From UBA10110 sp964354145 (GTDB taxonomy: Bacteria; Patescibacteriota; Kazan-3B-28; UBA10110), in assembly GCA_964354145.1 (NCBI GenBank), contig CAYGXX010000001.1, forward strand, positions 1-39,413: a stretch of 39,413 nt of DNA, given 5' to 3'. Under the pieces are notes generated by a model, which was given only the letters and a program-made list of their open reading frames with translations, did not search any database and was not told the DNA's origin. Within the stretch, counting starts at the first letter, position 1. Each line of letters begins with the position of its first letter. The translations under genes were made by a program, and so were the position numbers. Shown in pieces: positions 31,691-39,337 of the stretch.

Positions 31691-32686
31691 TTACTTTGGT
31701 TTATCAAGCAGCCCGTAGATTACCCAGTAGGTCAACATAATGGAAGCAATGACCTTAGTGAGCTGATTAGAGCCCGGCAACTCTAAGACGTAGGATTTTA
31801 ACTTAATGACTGCGAGTTTTTCTTGCAGTTTTTCTATGCTGTACTGAACCGGCTCTGCTGTGGTAGGGTCCCGTAAAATCAAAGCAAAATATTTAGCAAA
31901 TCCCTTGTGCTGGAAGCTATGAATTTCTGATCCCAGTGCCCCGGTGATTGAATTATGAAAACAGGGCATCTGAGCTAATATATTGACCAAGTTCTTAATC
32001 AAACTGGCCAATCCGAGATATTGCTCGGAGCTATAAATTAATAGGTTAGTATCAGCCGCTAGACCCGCAATCTTGGCTCCTAATTTAGGCAAGTACATAT
32101 TTTCAATTTCTGTCACCGATTCTAAAATACGTTGGCGGGCTTTTATATTAAGTGCTCCGGCGTTGATGAGGACTTGGGTAAGGATGGCGAACATTAAACC
32201 AGCTCCCAGAGGCATCATTAAGCCGGAGCCTTTAGTAAGTTGTAGTTCAGGTGAATTTTTATCAATTAAGATTAGCGGCAAGTTTCGTTCCCGGGCGAAT
32301 ATCTCTAGCTCTCCCCCGGTAGTTACAGCAACTACTTTTGCGCCGGCCTCATGGGCCATCTTGGCATTCCAGAGCACCTCGGGACGCTTGCCACAAATAG
32401 AAATGGCCACCACCAGGGTTTTAGGCGTCATTTTGGCTGGCAAATCATATCCCTGATGAACGCGGATAGGCACGGATATTTCTGGCTCAAAGAGATTCTT
32501 TATTATCTCAGCGGTGGCAGCATTGTAGCTGACCGCTGAGATAATAACTTGATCAATATCCTTGGATAGCGGCACTGACTCAGCCAAGCGAAAGCCCCGT
32601 GCAAATTGCCCGGGATATTTTTTAATGAGATTGTAGGTATCGGATTGATCCCAGATTTTCATCCCGTTAGAAATAGAGGAACGCAT
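31691..32686 (-). CDS. SIS-domain phosphoglucose/phosphomannose isomerase-like protein
   Basis: A 331-residue protein with two SIS (sugar isomerase) domains and the bacterial PGI/PMI C-terminus, expected to interconvert glucose-6-phosphate or mannose-6-phosphate with fructose-6-phosphate. The sugar-phosphate loop usually reads SxSGNTEET; here it is SICGKRPEV, so phosphate-binding Ser/Thr residues are lost. The second half keeps HNSITGAL (usually HNEI) and the helical tail LTYWVIYGLL. The ATG follows nfo by 2 bases. The loop change makes the activity uncertain. Third gene of the operon that starts at 33758. Confidence 0.72.
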   Translation of the reverse strand: MRSSISNGMKIWDQSDTYNLIKKYPGQFARGFRLAESVPLSKDIDQVIISAVSYNAATAEIIKNLFEPEISVPIRVHQGYDLPAKMTPKTLVVAISICGKRPEVLWNAKMAHEAGAKVVAVTTGGELEIFARERNLPLILIDKNSPELQLTKGSGLMMPLGAGLMFAILTQVLINAGALNIKARQRILESVTEIENMYLPKLGAKIAGLAADTNLLIYSSEQYLGLASLIKNLVNILAQMPCFHNSITGALGSEIHSFQHKGFAKYFALILRDPTTAEPVQYSIEKLQEKLAVIKLKSYVLELPGSNQLTKVIASIMLTYWVIYGLLDKPK

Positions 32687-32688
32687 TA

Positions 32689-33549
32689 TTATTTGGCTAG
32701 AGCGCGGAGTAATCTAATATTTTGGATGTCGATTTTAGGATTCCCCGTGTGTGGAGTTTCCAGGATTAGCGGCCGTCTGCGAATGACTGAATTGGCTAGC
32801 ATGTTTTTGAATCCCTGTTCGCCGATCTTGCCTTTACCGATATTCTCATGCCGGTCTTTTTTGGACCCTTTGTCGTATTTTGCATCGTTCATGTGGATAA
32901 ACTCCAAATGCTCAAGACCTATCAGTTTATCAAATTTCTTAAGGAGATGGGAAATGCCGGTTTTGGTGCGCAGCTCTGTCCCAGAAACAAAGAGATGGCA
33001 AGTGTCCAAGCAAAAGCCGAATCTTTTTTTATTTTTAAGGCCCTTCCAAATAGCGCCCAATTCTTCTACGGTATCTCCTATTTTATTGCCAGCACCAGCA
33101 TCACTCTCAATAATAAGCTTAACTGGCCACTGCTCGTTAGTTAGCTCGGCTAACCTATTAAGAGTGGCGATAGCGTTTTTGATGCCCTCTCTGTTGCTGT
33201 TTTGATTGCTGCCACAGTGGAAATTATAACCATCGGCGCCAATCCGGTAAGCAATTACTGCCTCTTCTTTTAATTTTTTTAAACTAAAATTACGCAGAGA
33301 GGCCCGGTGGCTGGACGGGTTGGGTAGATAGGCTGAGTGTACCAGCACCTGAGAGATTTTGGATTTCTTGCGAGCTGCTTTGAATGCAACTACCTCTTCA
33401 TCAGGGATTACCGGGGTATTCCACATCTGAGGAGAACTTACAAACAGCTGGATGACATCACATTCCAATCTCTCAGCGTTTTTAAAAGCGGTCGAGAGAC
33501 CACCTACGATTGATACATGGTAACCGACCCGAATCTTTGGTTTAGTCAT
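32689..33549 (-). CDS. nfo: Endonuclease IV (Nfo)
   Basis: A zinc-dependent AP endonuclease of base excision repair. The metal ligands are in place: GYHVS at the start, HSAYL, FHCGS, IIESDAG, CLDTCH, FIHMNDAK with KKDRHENIGKG, and LETPH at the end. The ATG at 33549 is favoured by GGAGG 7 bases upstream; an earlier GTG (33555) is too close to that site. The ATG overlaps the stop of the 70-residue gene (ATGA). About 286 residues, normal for the family. Confidence 0.95.
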   Translation of the reverse strand: MTKPKIRVGYHVSIVGGLSTAFKNAERLECDVIQLFVSSPQMWNTPVIPDEEVVAFKAARKKSKISQVLVHSAYLPNPSSHRASLRNFSLKKLKEEAVIAYRIGADGYNFHCGSNQNSNREGIKNAIATLNRLAELTNEQWPVKLIIESDAGAGNKIGDTVEELGAIWKGLKNKKRFGFCLDTCHLFVSGTELRTKTGISHLLKKFDKLIGLEHLEFIHMNDAKYDKGSKKDRHENIGKGKIGEQGFKNMLANSVIRRRPLILETPHTGNPKIDIQNIRLLRALAK

Positions 33550-33758
33550 TCCCACTCCTCCAGGGGGTTAGGCAATTTTTCTTCTTTTTTAGGGTCAATC
33601 CATACTGGTATTTTCCAAACATCATCCGGATCAGGTAAAATCTTTTTTTCCTTAGTTATGTCTGGTGGTGTCTTGGGGTCTGGCTGCTTTTCCGGGTGTA
33701 AGTTAGGTTCATCTCCGGGCTGCTCAGGCTGGCTAGGTGGGGAAAACTCAAATCTCAT
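33546..33758 (-). CDS. Pro/Glu-rich small protein coupled to nfo
   Basis: A 70-residue acidic, Pro-rich protein (FEFSPPSQPEQPGDEPNLHP), ending PNPLEEWE, with no hydrophobic core and likely disordered. It overlaps nfo by 4 bases, so the two are translated together. It may be a partner or simply a coupling peptide. No Shine-Dalgarno before the ATG. Upstream on the other strand is tRNA-Glu. Confidence 0.55.
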   Translation of the reverse strand: MRFEFSPPSQPEQPGDEPNLHPEKQPDPKTPPDITKEKKILPDPDDVWKIPVWIDPKKEEKLPNPLEEWE

Positions 33759-33792
33759 GACTTAAGTTTACCAGAAAGCTTGTAGTGAATAT

Positions 33793-33800
33793 TGTATGAT
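33793..33800 (+). promoter_or_regulatory. -10 box of tRNA-Glu
   Basis: TATGAT preceded directly by TG, about 15 bases before the tRNA. Confidence 0.45.
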
Positions 33801-33815
33801 ATAAACGAATCTTTG

Positions 33816-33891
33816 GCCCCCATCGTCTAGTGGTCTAGGACGCCAGGTTCTCAGCCTGGTAACACCGGTTCGAATCCGATTGGGGGTGCCA
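33816..33891 (+). tRNA. tRNA-Glu (CTC)
   Basis: Full cloverleaf. The acceptor stem gccccca/tgggggt has one G-U; the anticodon arm is ccagg-TTCTCAG-cctgg with anticodon CTC (reads GAG); the T loop is ttcgaat; discriminator G and an encoded CCA at the end. Followed by a strong terminator. The substrate of GluRS, and in the GatCAB route the sequence that tRNA-Gln mimics. Confidence 0.97.
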
Positions 33892-33923
33892 GTCTTCACC
33901 ATGATTATTGCATCTAATTAATC

Positions 33924-33955
33924 AAAACCGCCCCGATTGACCGGGGCGGTTTTAT
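33924..33955. terminator. Bidirectional terminator after tRNA-Glu
   Basis: Perfect 12-bp stem aaaaccgccccg / cggggcggtttt, loop of 6. Serves the tRNA and the converging 65-residue gene. Confidence 0.92.
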
Positions 33956-33973
33956 ATCTTATGGGAATCAGAT

Positions 33974-34171
33974 TTACCTTTTCTTCAGGATAGGCAGACC
34001 AGTGCGGGCACTCTCTATTACTTTATAGCCAGCGGGAATTTCATTTTGAGCACCCATGCCAGCAACTTTGGCAAAGTAATAAATCATTTGCTTGCGTCCA
34101 CCCTTAAGGGTAACGTTCTTGCTGTGCAAGAAGTAGGTTCTGCCCTTACTGTTGCGATAGCTAAAAGCCAT
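33974..34171 (-). CDS. Conserved small protein (SKGRTYFLHSK type)
   Basis: A 65-residue basic protein with a compact beta pattern: FSYRNSKGRTYFLHSKNV, LKGGRKQMIYYFAK, AGYKVIES, GLPILKK. I associate this pattern with a small protein frequent in Patescibacteria; function unknown. GGAGG lies 5 bases before the ATG. A hairpin ctccta/taggag and another cccca/tgggg lie between it and the peroxiredoxin gene, and a weak promoter is likely there. Confidence 0.7.
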   Translation of the reverse strand: MAFSYRNSKGRTYFLHSKNVTLKGGRKQMIYYFAKVAGMGAQNEIPAGYKVIESARTGLPILKKR

Positions 34172-34265
34172 ACGACCTCCTGATTAACAAATATATCAAT
34201 GCTTAGATTGTAACACCTTTATTCTCCTATGTATAGGAGGGAGTTTTCCCCATAGTCAAATGGGG

Positions 34266-34775
34266 CTATAAGGTAGCCTCGCCGGGCTGCCAATTAGCCG
34301 GGCACATCTTACCTGTCTGGAGGGCTGCCAAGATCCGTAGTAGTTCGTCGGTGCTACGGCCAACGTTCTCGCTGATCGTTGAGTTATACCTTATATTTCC
34401 CTCGGGATCAATAATAAAGGTACCTCGGAGAGCGGTTCCCTCATCTTCTAGAAGCAGGTTATAGTCGCGGCTCGTGCGCTTGTGGAAATCGCTCAAGAGA
34501 ACGATGTCCAGTCCGCCTAACTCTTCCGCCCATTTCTGGTGGGCATACACGCTGTCTACGCTGATGCCCAGGACCACGCTATTAATCTTTTTGAAGTCAT
34601 CGGCCCGGCTGCTTAAGCTAGCAATCTCAGTCGGGCAGACATAGGTGAAATCGGCCGGATAGAAGAATAAGACTATCCATTTGCCTTTGAACTCTTTCAG
34701 GTTATAGTCTTTGACTTTGTTTTTGAAGTATCCCTTGAGGATAAAATCTGGCGCCTTATCTCCAATCTGTAACAT
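34266..34775 (-). CDS. 2-Cys peroxiredoxin (AhpC/Prx1 type)
   Basis: Reduces hydrogen peroxide and organic peroxides in the cytoplasm. The peroxidatic Cys47 lies in DFTYVCPTE and the resolving Cys158 in KMCPANW near the C-terminus, so it is a typical 2-Cys enzyme that works as a dimer. At 169 residues it is shorter than AhpC (187), mainly at the C-terminal tail after the resolving Cys. GGAGGTG is 5 bases before the ATG. It stands alone; no AhpF or thioredoxin partner is nearby. Confidence 0.95.
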   Translation of the reverse strand: MLQIGDKAPDFILKGYFKNKVKDYNLKEFKGKWIVLFFYPADFTYVCPTEIASLSSRADDFKKINSVVLGISVDSVYAHQKWAEELGGLDIVLLSDFHKRTSRDYNLLLEDEGTALRGTFIIDPEGNIRYNSTISENVGRSTDELLRILAALQTGKMCPANWQPGEATL

Positions 34776-35113
34776 GTTTCACCTCCGCACCTTTGGGTGC
34801 GCTCCGATCGTCAGCATCGGAGCTACTTAGTGATATCTGACCTTCTATCATAATATCAGGTTAATTTTTGTCAAAAATCTTTCTGTTACTTTCCCGAGGA
34901 AAGTAACCAAAGTCCTCCGGCAGTCGCCCTCGCTCTGGATAAAGTAAAATTATCTTTCTATTTCGCCAAACTCGGCCGATAAAACATCAGCCTCAAACAG
35001 TTGGCTTTATAAGTGATAATTTTACTAATCTAGTACACTCGGGCTCCAATGCCGGTGGGAACAAGGGATCAAAACTCCAATGGCGGGAGAGAACAAAACC
35101 ATATCCAAGACAC
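34776..35113. other. Gene-free 338-base stretch with inverted and direct repeats
   Basis: No gene seen. It holds a hairpin gctccgat/atcggagc (about 34801-34824), a perfect 10-bp hairpin gttactttcc/ggaaagtaac (34885-34907), a 12-bp inverted repeat agtaaaattatc / gataattttact that bounds an 84-base segment (34943-35026), and two near-copies of ctccaatg-cgg-gaacaa about 29 bases apart (35044-35095). The inverted repeat with short interior suggests a small transposon relic. Confidence 0.55.
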
Positions 35114-35860
35114 TTAATTGCGGGGTAAGATGATTTTGCTGATTTTGACTTTGGTGGGGAGAGCGGAATCACGGTTGAATTTTAGGATTTTGTCCCCGGT
35201 GAGCGGCATAGAAACTAAGCCGGTGCCAGGGTGGACGGAGTAGGGGCTGCGGATCATGCCGTTTTTGTGGATGATTTGTTCATCAACCAGAATGGATTTG
35301 GCAAGGCGCCTGTCGGTAGAGCTGGTTGCAATGATAGGGTTTTTCCGAGGGATAAGCCGGTAGAATTTATCGGTATATTTTTTTTGCAGGATGGTTTCCA
35401 ACTCTCCGGCCAGCTCCCGGATCTGTCTACGGAATTTCATCCACTGCGGCCTTACATCTCCCATACTCCACATAAAATGAAATCCCCTATTTCCAGAAAA
35501 TTTCACCAAATATTTAATCTTCTTCTTATCTAAAAGCTTAGCCATCTCCGAGGCTGCTAGTTTAGTGAGGTCAAACATCTTGTTTGTTCGGGCGTCCATA
35601 TCCATTACGAACCAAATATCCTTGTCCCCTTTTAAGTGGGAGTGAAAAGAATAGGTATGTAGCCGAGCCCATTCTAGGAGCTCTGATTTGGTATTGAGGG
35701 TAATCCAACCGCTTTTGTCTGGCAAGCCCTTGGCGCCATGCCGGCGATAGAGGATGTTTTTATCAAAAACTTGTTGGATGGCGACTTTCCGACCCCGCAA
35801 AAAGGGCAACACCGCAGGCGCTGCTTTCTTCCAATACTTTATTAACCATTGAATTGGCAT
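35114..35860 (-). CDS. LigD-type primase-polymerase
   Basis: A 248-residue archaeo-eukaryotic-primase superfamily polymerase like the PolDom of LigD, which fills gaps with ribonucleotides or deoxynucleotides at broken ends. The metal-binding Asp pair is DMD (Asp87, Asp89), the nucleotide-binding motif is SGNRGFH (residues 122-128), and near the end RSPYSVHPGTGLVSMPL matches the family. It lies next to the ATP ligase gene in the same direction but separated by a repeat element of about 115 bp. Together they make a split LigD. No Ku gene and no 3'-phosphoesterase are in view. Confidence 0.88.
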   Translation of the reverse strand: MPIQWLIKYWKKAAPAVLPFLRGRKVAIQQVFDKNILYRRHGAKGLPDKSGWITLNTKSELLEWARLHTYSFHSHLKGDKDIWFVMDMDARTNKMFDLTKLAASEMAKLLDKKKIKYLVKFSGNRGFHFMWSMGDVRPQWMKFRRQIRELAGELETILQKKYTDKFYRLIPRKNPIIATSSTDRRLAKSILVDEQIIHKNGMIRSPYSVHPGTGLVSMPLTGDKILKFNRDSALPTKVKISKIILPRN

Positions 35861-35904
35861 AAACTAAAGATTTAAAGTATCTATTGTCTTCACCATCTCC
35901 TGTT

Positions 35905-36019
35905 GTCATTCCCGACTTGATCGGGAATCCAGAAAAGAAAACAAACAGAAGGATTTTCTTTTTATTTTTATGTCTGGATCCCCGATGTCGGATGGCTATA
36001 CCTCCGACTCGAGGATGAC
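35905..36019. repeat. MITE-like palindromic element, copy 2
   Basis: 115 bp with gtcattcccg at the left and gaggatgac at the right. Hairpins attcccga/tcgggaat on the left, an A/T-rich middle flanked by ccagaaaag and a gtctgg end, and a GC-rich right arm. Same plan as 26818-26945; the right arm differs. It separates the primase-polymerase and ligase genes. Confidence 0.75.
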
Positions 36020-36035
36020 AAGCTCTGCAGGCTTG

Positions 36036-37037
36036 TCAATTTTCTTTAATAACGGATTTGGCGGGCTTATCAATCCGGAGTCCCATATAAACTGGTTGGC
36101 GGAGAATGTTATCTTTAGTCCACTCGCCGAAGGCAAACTCCCCTACTAAGCGAGGCTTAAGCCAGGTGATTTCCCTCTCTGTGATAGGGGTAGAAAAAGG
36201 TGATTTAGTAGTTCTGATAGGGCTAAATCTTTTTTTTAGATCCTTTCTCTCGTCTTCGGTAAAACCGGTACCAACTTTCCCGGCATAGATCAACTTTCCC
36301 GATTTGTAGTACCCAACTAAGATAGCGCCAAAGGTATCTTTGGTTTTGCCCTGTCCTAAGGTGTAAGCGCCAATCACCAACTCTTGCTGGTTATGGGTTT
36401 TTATCTTCACCCAGTTATTCCCCCGTTTGCCCTCCAGGTATTTACTGTCTTTCTTTTTCCCGATAATCCCCTCCCAGTGTTTCTGCTTAGCTTTTTTAAA
36501 TAGAGCCGCGCCATCACTAGAAATGTGATTTAAATAAACAATAGTTTTCTGCCACAATCCCCTCCCAATCCTCCCCTTACCAAGGGGAGGTGTAGGTGGG
36601 GATGACGTGAATCCCTGAATTATAACCTGAAGCTTCTTCTTGCGCTCAATTAATGGTTTGGCTTCCCAATCTCTATTCTCTAAATTGAGCAAATCAAATA
36701 CCAGATACTGCACGGGGCTGGTTTTTATCAATTTTTTGATCTCGGCTGTATCGGTCTGTCCGACTCGTGGCTGGATAGCCTGAAAACTGCTAACACCTTT
36801 ACGGAAAGCGGCAATCTCCCCATCTAACACCACTTGTCTTGGTTTGAGTTTTTGAATAGCCTGAGCAATCTCTGGAAACTGTTGACTCTTATCTTTATTA
36901 TTTCGAGTTAGCAGCCGTACTTGCTGACCGTTCTTAACCGCAATAATTCTTACCCCATCAATCTTTTGCTCAAAAATCCACCCTGTATCTTTGAAGGGAC
37001 GCTCTATCAACTTACATAGCATTGGTGAATATTTCAT
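36036..37037 (-). CDS. ATP-dependent DNA ligase (LigD ligase type)
   Basis: Joins DNA ends with ATP. The nucleotidyltransferase motif I is EQKIDGVR with Lys25; motifs VVLDGEIAAF, LVFDLLNL, WEGIIGKKKDSKY and WVKIKT follow; then the OB fold (VGTGFTEDERKDL). About 333 residues, a bare ligase without polymerase domain. A palindromic repeat (36557-36603) encodes SSPPTPPLGKGRIGRG in the middle of the nucleotidyltransferase domain. The ATG shares a base with the stop of the LRR gene (TGATG), so translation is coupled; an apparent TTG-CTG start just before it is unlikely. Confidence 0.92.
   Translation of the reverse strand: MKYSPMLCKLIERPFKDTGWIFEQKIDGVRIIAVKNGQQVRLLTRNNKDKSQQFPEIAQAIQKLKPRQVVLDGEIAAFRKGVSSFQAIQPRVGQTDTAEIKKLIKTSPVQYLVFDLLNLENRDWEAKPLIERKKKLQVIIQGFTSSPPTPPLGKGRIGRGLWQKTIVYLNHISSDGAALFKKAKQKHWEGIIGKKKDSKYLEGKRGNNWVKIKTHNQQELVIGAYTLGQGKTKDTFGAILVGYYKSGKLIYAGKVGTGFTEDERKDLKKRFSPIRTTKSPFSTPITEREITWLKPRLVGEFAFGEWTKDNILRQPVYMGLRIDKPAKSVIKEN
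36557..36605. repeat. In-frame palindromic repeat in the ATP ligase gene
   Basis: A perfect 9-bp hairpin cctcccctt / aaggggagg (36570-36578, 36582-36590, loop acc) between ccccctccc-like and gtgggg flanks. It encodes a Pro/Gly-rich loop (SPPTPPLGKG) that has no counterpart in normal ligases. This C-run/G-run palindrome is a widespread intergenic repeat type. Confidence 0.7.
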
Positions 37038-38365
37038 CAGCAAATCACTTGCTTACCAGGCAATAAACGCTGTAATTCTCGGCAGTTAGCTGAACTCAAG
37101 GCGTTAGTGGCAGTTATCTTCTTCAACGATTCTATATTGCGCAAAATCGTTATATTACTAGCAAACACATCTAGCGTAAAGGCGGTTTTTAAGCCAGATA
37201 TGTTCAGTTCAGAAAGTTTATTTAACTTACTAAGCACCGTGAAGTGTTTGATACGTGTGTTAGCAATATTGAGATAGGTCAGCTTAGATAGATTTGTTAT
37301 CTGCGCAATCGCATCAATTGTAGTATCCGAGACATCTAATCCGCGCAGCTCTTTCAAATTTTGGATGCCGTCCAGAGTTTGGGTGTAAGTTTTAGCTACT
37401 GAAAGATAGCGTAAATCCAAAAGGCTGTTCAAAAAAGTCAGATTACCGGCTTCCGATTCTGAAAGATCCAAGATCTTAAGTTTTTTCAAGGATGACAAGT
37501 AATGGGTAAGTTGGGAGTTAGGCGAATCCTCAAGTAAATCAAATTGGCTGACCTTTCTAGTTTTAGTCCCCCGCATGTATAGATATTCTAAGTTAGATAA
37601 TTTACTAATCGGTTGTAAGTCAGGAATATATATCTGGCTGATGTCGAGACTAATCAAGTTTTTCAATTGGTTCAAGCTTCCTAAATCAAAGGTTATATTA
37701 TATGAGTAAACGGGCCTTGAGTAAGGAAAAACTATGGCCGGAAAAACTGAATTTATCGCGCTGGAGATACTGAGCGATTCCAAACAAGTAAGCCCTTCTA
37801 AAGTAGATATAGCAGAGTAGGTTTTAGTTTTAACATTACCGGGGACATCCGGATCTTGATACAAAAAAGCATAAGTAACATTATTTAAATTCGGGGAATC
37901 ATAAGCTGTCCATAAGGTGCATAGTGGATGATTTATGTTTGAAAGGAGGTGGTAATTGACTTTTGGATCATCAATTGCGGCATCACTGAAAAATCTATCT
38001 GCATTACAATTTTCCCAAGCAATGGCCCGGCCTAATTTAACATAACTACTATGGTTTAATTGAGTAATTTGCATATTTTTGAAATCGCTCCGCTCCTCTG
38101 GGTCTAAAAGATTAGGATTAGATTCTATCCAGTTTGCAAAGCTTCCTTGGTACAATTTGACGAGTTCTGTTTGATAATCCTCAGTCGAGCACAATTCCTT
38201 TTTGTCGGCTGTGCTGTTATTAAAAATGTCCACCCCATTTAATAGGTTGTTTAAATTAGGCTGTTCCTGAGCGGGCATATTCAGTAGGGCGGCAACTGCC
38301 CAGCTAATCCCGCCGACAGCCAAAATAGCCAGTAGCCAATTAATCCATTTAGGGAATCCAGTCAT
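37037..38365 (-). CDS. Exported leucine-rich repeat protein
   Basis: A 442-residue protein with an N-terminal transmembrane anchor (INWLLAILAVGGISWAVAALL), a Cys-containing region of about 170 residues (CSTED, ENCNAD, PLCTLW), and about eight leucine-rich repeats of 20-23 residues (LKNLISLDIS, LSNLEYLYM, LKKLKILDLS, LKELRGLDVS, LSKLTYLNIA, LNKLSELNIS). LRR faces bind proteins, so a cell-surface interaction role is likely. The gene ends by overlapping the ATP ligase start by one base, an odd operon partner. A TATAAT box (38384-38389, - strand) gives a leader of about 11 bases with no Shine-Dalgarno. Confidence 0.82.
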   Translation of the reverse strand: MTGFPKWINWLLAILAVGGISWAVAALLNMPAQEQPNLNNLLNGVDIFNNSTADKKELCSTEDYQTELVKLYQGSFANWIESNPNLLDPEERSDFKNMQITQLNHSSYVKLGRAIAWENCNADRFFSDAAIDDPKVNYHLLSNINHPLCTLWTAYDSPNLNNVTYAFLYQDPDVPGNVKTKTYSAISTLEGLTCLESLSISSAINSVFPAIVFPYSRPVYSYNITFDLGSLNQLKNLISLDISQIYIPDLQPISKLSNLEYLYMRGTKTRKVSQFDLLEDSPNSQLTHYLSSLKKLKILDLSESEAGNLTFLNSLLDLRYLSVAKTYTQTLDGIQNLKELRGLDVSDTTIDAIAQITNLSKLTYLNIANTRIKHFTVLSKLNKLSELNISGLKTAFTLDVFASNITILRNIESLKKITATNALSSANCRELQRLLPGKQVIC

Positions 38366-38383
38366 ATAATCTTTTATGACTTT

Positions 38384-38389
38384 ATTATA
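38384..38389 (-). promoter_or_regulatory. -10 box of the LRR-ligase unit
   Basis: TATAAT on the - strand, 18 bases before the ATG; -35 unclear. Confidence 0.5.
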
Positions 38390-38462
38390 CTATTTGGCTA
38401 TCATTGGAGCGAACCCGGTTACCCAAAGAGAGAAACGGCTCGGAATGCTTTCCAGAGTCTAT

Positions 38463-38864
38463 TTAATAGGACGGGCAGGCTTCGCAGCAATCGGGGATCA
38501 TGGCTTCCGGGAAGCCCTCTTGGCGCATTTGAGAGCACGGGATGGTGCCGTTGCCATCCAAGACGATTCTCCAGCTATTAACTTCTTTCACTGCGAACCA
38601 ATACCCGCCTCCGGAGCCATTTTCATCTTGGTACATCACTCCCCCTCGAGCGTGGTCACCGGTATTTTGCAGCACAGTGATTGTGGTTTGGTCAGCAGGC
38701 CACTTGGTCTTGGTGGCCAGAGCTTGTTTGATGGCTCCCAAATCAGTTTGACTAATAGTGTTGTCAATACCATTGATGGGCTGACCATTCGGCTTAGCAG
38801 CACAACCCACTAGGGTCAGCAAGCCCATACCCGCGATCAACACAAGCAAGACATATTTATTCAT
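38463..38864 (-). CDS. Lipoprotein of unknown function
   Basis: A 133-residue lipoprotein: signal sequence (YVLLVLIAGMGLLTL) with lipobox LVGC, lipidated at Cys21. The domain has GYWFAVKEVNSWRIVLDGNG, then TIPCSQM and MIPDCCEAC, with four Cys that could pair. I have seen this WxxVxDGNGxxxC pattern in other bacterial lipoproteins without known function. An AAGAG stretch lies 7 bases before the ATG. It points away from the small gene at 38980. Confidence 0.78.
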   Translation of the reverse strand: MNKYVLLVLIAGMGLLTLVGCAAKPNGQPINGIDNTISQTDLGAIKQALATKTKWPADQTTITVLQNTGDHARGGVMYQDENGSGGGYWFAVKEVNSWRIVLDGNGTIPCSQMRQEGFPEAMIPDCCEACPSY

Positions 38865-38930
38865 AGTTACTCTTGATAACCAGCCCTCAAAATATTAGTA
38901 GTTTCCATTTTAGCAGCTTTTGCCGTGATA

Positions 38931-38939
38931 TGGTATACT
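38931..38939 (+). promoter_or_regulatory. -10 box of the 68-residue gene
   Basis: TGG-TATACT, an extended -10. The gatatggtata block resembles those before the structured RNA at 23471. Confidence 0.45.
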
Positions 38940-38979
38940 ACTAATCCACAATTATGTTCTTTCCCAAGGAGCAACCGAT

Positions 38980-39186
38980 ATGTTACCAAAGGTCACCAAC
39001 GAAGCACTCGGGCGCACTCAGGAAACATTAACCAATGCTAAGTACGATCTCAACGCGCTCCTCGATACTATCAGGGAGGAAAACCCGAAAGTCGCAGAGT
39101 ATATAAGATTCCAGGCTGACAAATCTCGTAAGCCCCTGGAAGTTATGGGGGCTGGGATCGTGGTTTACCTGCTCCTAAAGTATTAA
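38980..39186 (+). CDS. Small helical protein, with coding-like sequence after the stop
   Basis: A 68-residue helical protein (TQETLTNAKYDLNALLDTI, PKVAEYIRFQADKSRKPLEV) ending in a hydrophobic helix VMGAGIVVYLLLKY, perhaps membrane-bound. AAGGAG lies 8 bases before the ATG. After the TAA at 39184 the same frame continues for 33 codons (SEIDQSIKDVNLDLEKFQAF and on) to TAG at 39286. These look like real helical protein sequence. Explanations: a nonsense mutation, stop readthrough, or a separate tiny gene. The terminator lies after the second stop. Confidence 0.6.
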   Translation: MLPKVTNEALGRTQETLTNAKYDLNALLDTIREENPKVAEYIRFQADKSRKPLEVMGAGIVVYLLLKY

Positions 39187-39288
39187 TCAGAGATTGATCA
39201 AAGCATCAAGGATGTGAACTTGGATTTGGAAAAATTCCAAGCCTTCCTAGACCGTCCTGGCGACTTAGACAAGATCCCGATTAACTAG
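39187..39288 (+). other. In-frame coding-like extension after the stop of the 68-residue gene
   Basis: Thirty-three codons, without an ATG, in the same frame as the gene before and ending in TAG. An AAGGA at 39205-39209 could serve a TTG at 39217, giving a peptide of about 22 residues. Otherwise it is a lost or read-through tail. Confidence 0.35.
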
Positions 39289-39315
39289 AGCTCCTAAGCG
39301 TTCAACCGCACGTAT

Positions 39316-39337
39316 GCCCGCATCCAGCGGGCTTTTT
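39316..39337 (+). terminator. Terminator converging on tRNA-Gln
   Basis: gcccgc / gcgggc with loop atcca, then ttttt. The T run ends at the encoded CCA of the opposite-strand tRNA. Confidence 0.85.

Noticed and set aside
31474..31707. Open frame of 77 codons on the - strand
   Set aside because: It overlaps the end of the isomerase gene and a palindrome-rich repeat, and has no ribosome site.
35114..37037. A complete NHEJ operon
   Set aside because: No Ku-like gene is present in the window, so only the polymerase and ligase parts can be claimed.
38376..38813. Open frame of 145 codons on the + strand
   Set aside because: It is antisense to the lipoprotein gene, which has a clear lipobox, ribosome site and domain pattern.
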